DNA of 36,501 bases from Saccoglossus kowalevskii (Eukaryota; Hemichordata; Enteropneusta; Harrimaniidae): NCBI RefSeq assembly GCF_000003605.2, contig NW_003144290.1:226286-262786 (forward strand), given 5' to 3'. Numbering within the stretch: the stretch's first letter is position 1; each line of letters begins with the position of its first letter. Positions 35,769-36,501 of this stretch are shown here, one piece after another. The notes beneath the pieces were generated by a model. That model saw nothing but the letters and a program-made list of their open reading frames with translations, had not been told where the DNA came from and searched no databases. Made by a program: the position numbers and the translations under genes.

Positions 35769-35928
35769 TGACGTCACGTAAACCGTATTATTAACATGTA
35801 CTGTCGTTTCTCACTGGGAAAGCGCTTTTATCACTTCGAGCTTCGAGCCGTATTTCCCTTGGGAGATACCATTATAATCTAGGGAAGGTTGGTGTACAAT
35901 AAGGCTGTGTACTCAAACGCGCATGCGC
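35769..35928. promoter_or_regulatory. CRE plus NRF1-type palindrome
   Basis: GGTGACGTCACG (CRE at 35769-35776) lies 140 bp before ACGCGCATGCGCAAT, whose GCGCATGCGC (35919-35928) is the NRF1 palindrome. The pair resembles a small promoter. No exon was recognised on either side. Confidence 0.35.
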
Positions 35929-36328
35929 AATATGCTTATGTTTGTTAAAACTACAATACGAATTGGAAAGAACGAGCAGTTTTTTTTTATCGAATGACGT
36001 TCAATTGCCAATGCCAATATAAGGTAATGAATGTGGATAAGCGCTAAAAATAGTACGTAAAAACGAGAGTTTATTTGAATTTGTATGCAGATGTTACACC
36101 TGACCGGGATTTCCTTGTAAGGAGATTTTGCAAGATCTGTGCTGAGATTGTCTGCGCAATAGATCGACGAAATCGGCATAATGTATTTTTACCTGTCGGC
36201 GGGCTCAGCATGTCAATTAGCATTACCTTTTTTGAAAATAATTTTGTGCATACATTTTGCCCGTTATGTTAATAGAATTCAGTGACGTAAATCACGTGAG
36301 AATGGCTTTCCCTTGTTTGGGCATTTAC

Positions 36329-36461
36329 TAACAAAAAGTACGATTTTTAATATCACAATGTGTGTTTTTATTTATTTATTTATTTATTTAATTTTATTAT
36401 TTTATTTATTAACAACAAGTACGATTTGTAATATCACAATTTGTATTTTTTTTATTTTTGT
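36329..36461 (+). repeat. 81-bp tandem duplication with a TTTA microsatellite inside
   Basis: TAACAAAAAGTACGATTTTTAATATCACAATGTG at 36329 recurs at 36410 as TAACAACAAGTACGATTTGT... with ATATCACAATTTG, a period of 81 bp. Between them lies (TTTA)6 at 36367-36390 followed by an imperfect T/A-rich stretch to about 36410. The second unit ends in a further T-rich run. Confidence 0.8.
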
Positions 36462-36501
36462 GTGTGTTTCGCATGTTATTTTATGTTATATTCGCCACAG
36501 T

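Overview
The window reads as intronic and intergenic DNA from a metazoan nuclear genome, most likely a marine invertebrate. It is AT-rich, CpG dinucleotides are not obviously depleted, and no long open frame or dense gene order is present. Every open frame of 60 to 143 codons that I inspected looks like chance, apart from two minus-strand frames that contain genuine-looking exons. There is one assembly gap (N) at 22315-22510. I see no rRNA, tRNA, CRISPR array, viral gene or autonomous transposase. I cannot name the species.

The one gene I can support lies on the minus strand. A short first coding exon (18019-17954) ends in a phase-0 splice donor. It is compatible with an exon at 4664-4534 that starts in phase 0 and encodes a single membrane span followed by a Cys/Lys-rich juxtamembrane segment, then ends at a consensus donor in phase 2. 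The order is short luminal N-terminus, Leu-Pro, 22-residue hydrophobic span, CKxC, KKKK. This is the layout of the N-terminus of synaptotagmin-1/2-type vesicle proteins. No C2-domain exon is visible, so the rest of the gene would lie beyond position 1. The implied intron is about 13.3 kb. A TATA-like box plus CAGT initiator sits 84 nt upstream of the ATG. A second, compact promoter-like block (YY1/TISU, CRE variant, CCAAT, CACGTG and TCTCGCGAGA motifs, followed by a donor on the same strand) lies at 21359-21495.

The rest is regulatory-looking and repetitive DNA. Nine near-consensus RFX X-boxes and twelve exact CREs (TGACGTCA) are scattered through 36.5 kb, far above random expectation. At least two related families of short TTAA-flanked inverted-repeat elements (MITE-like, about 116-218 bp) are present. 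Family A (11178, 12885, 16429, 25546) carries CG-rich NRF1-like ends and a palindromic forkhead-like core. Family B (13069, with relatives at 2985, 13995 and 22288) shares the TTAAAG terminus; one relative runs straight into the assembly gap. Small tandem duplications occur at 12772, 13355 and 36329, and four pure G/C runs of 11-12 nt stand out from the AT-rich background.

Layout: 1-4533 downstream intron or 3' part of the gene, with one MITE; 4534-4664 membrane exon; 4665-17953 large intron with three family-A and one or two family-B elements and many CREs; 17954-18134 first exon and its putative promoter; 18135-36501 upstream region with the 21.4 kb promoter-like block, the gap, one family-A element and most of the X-boxes.
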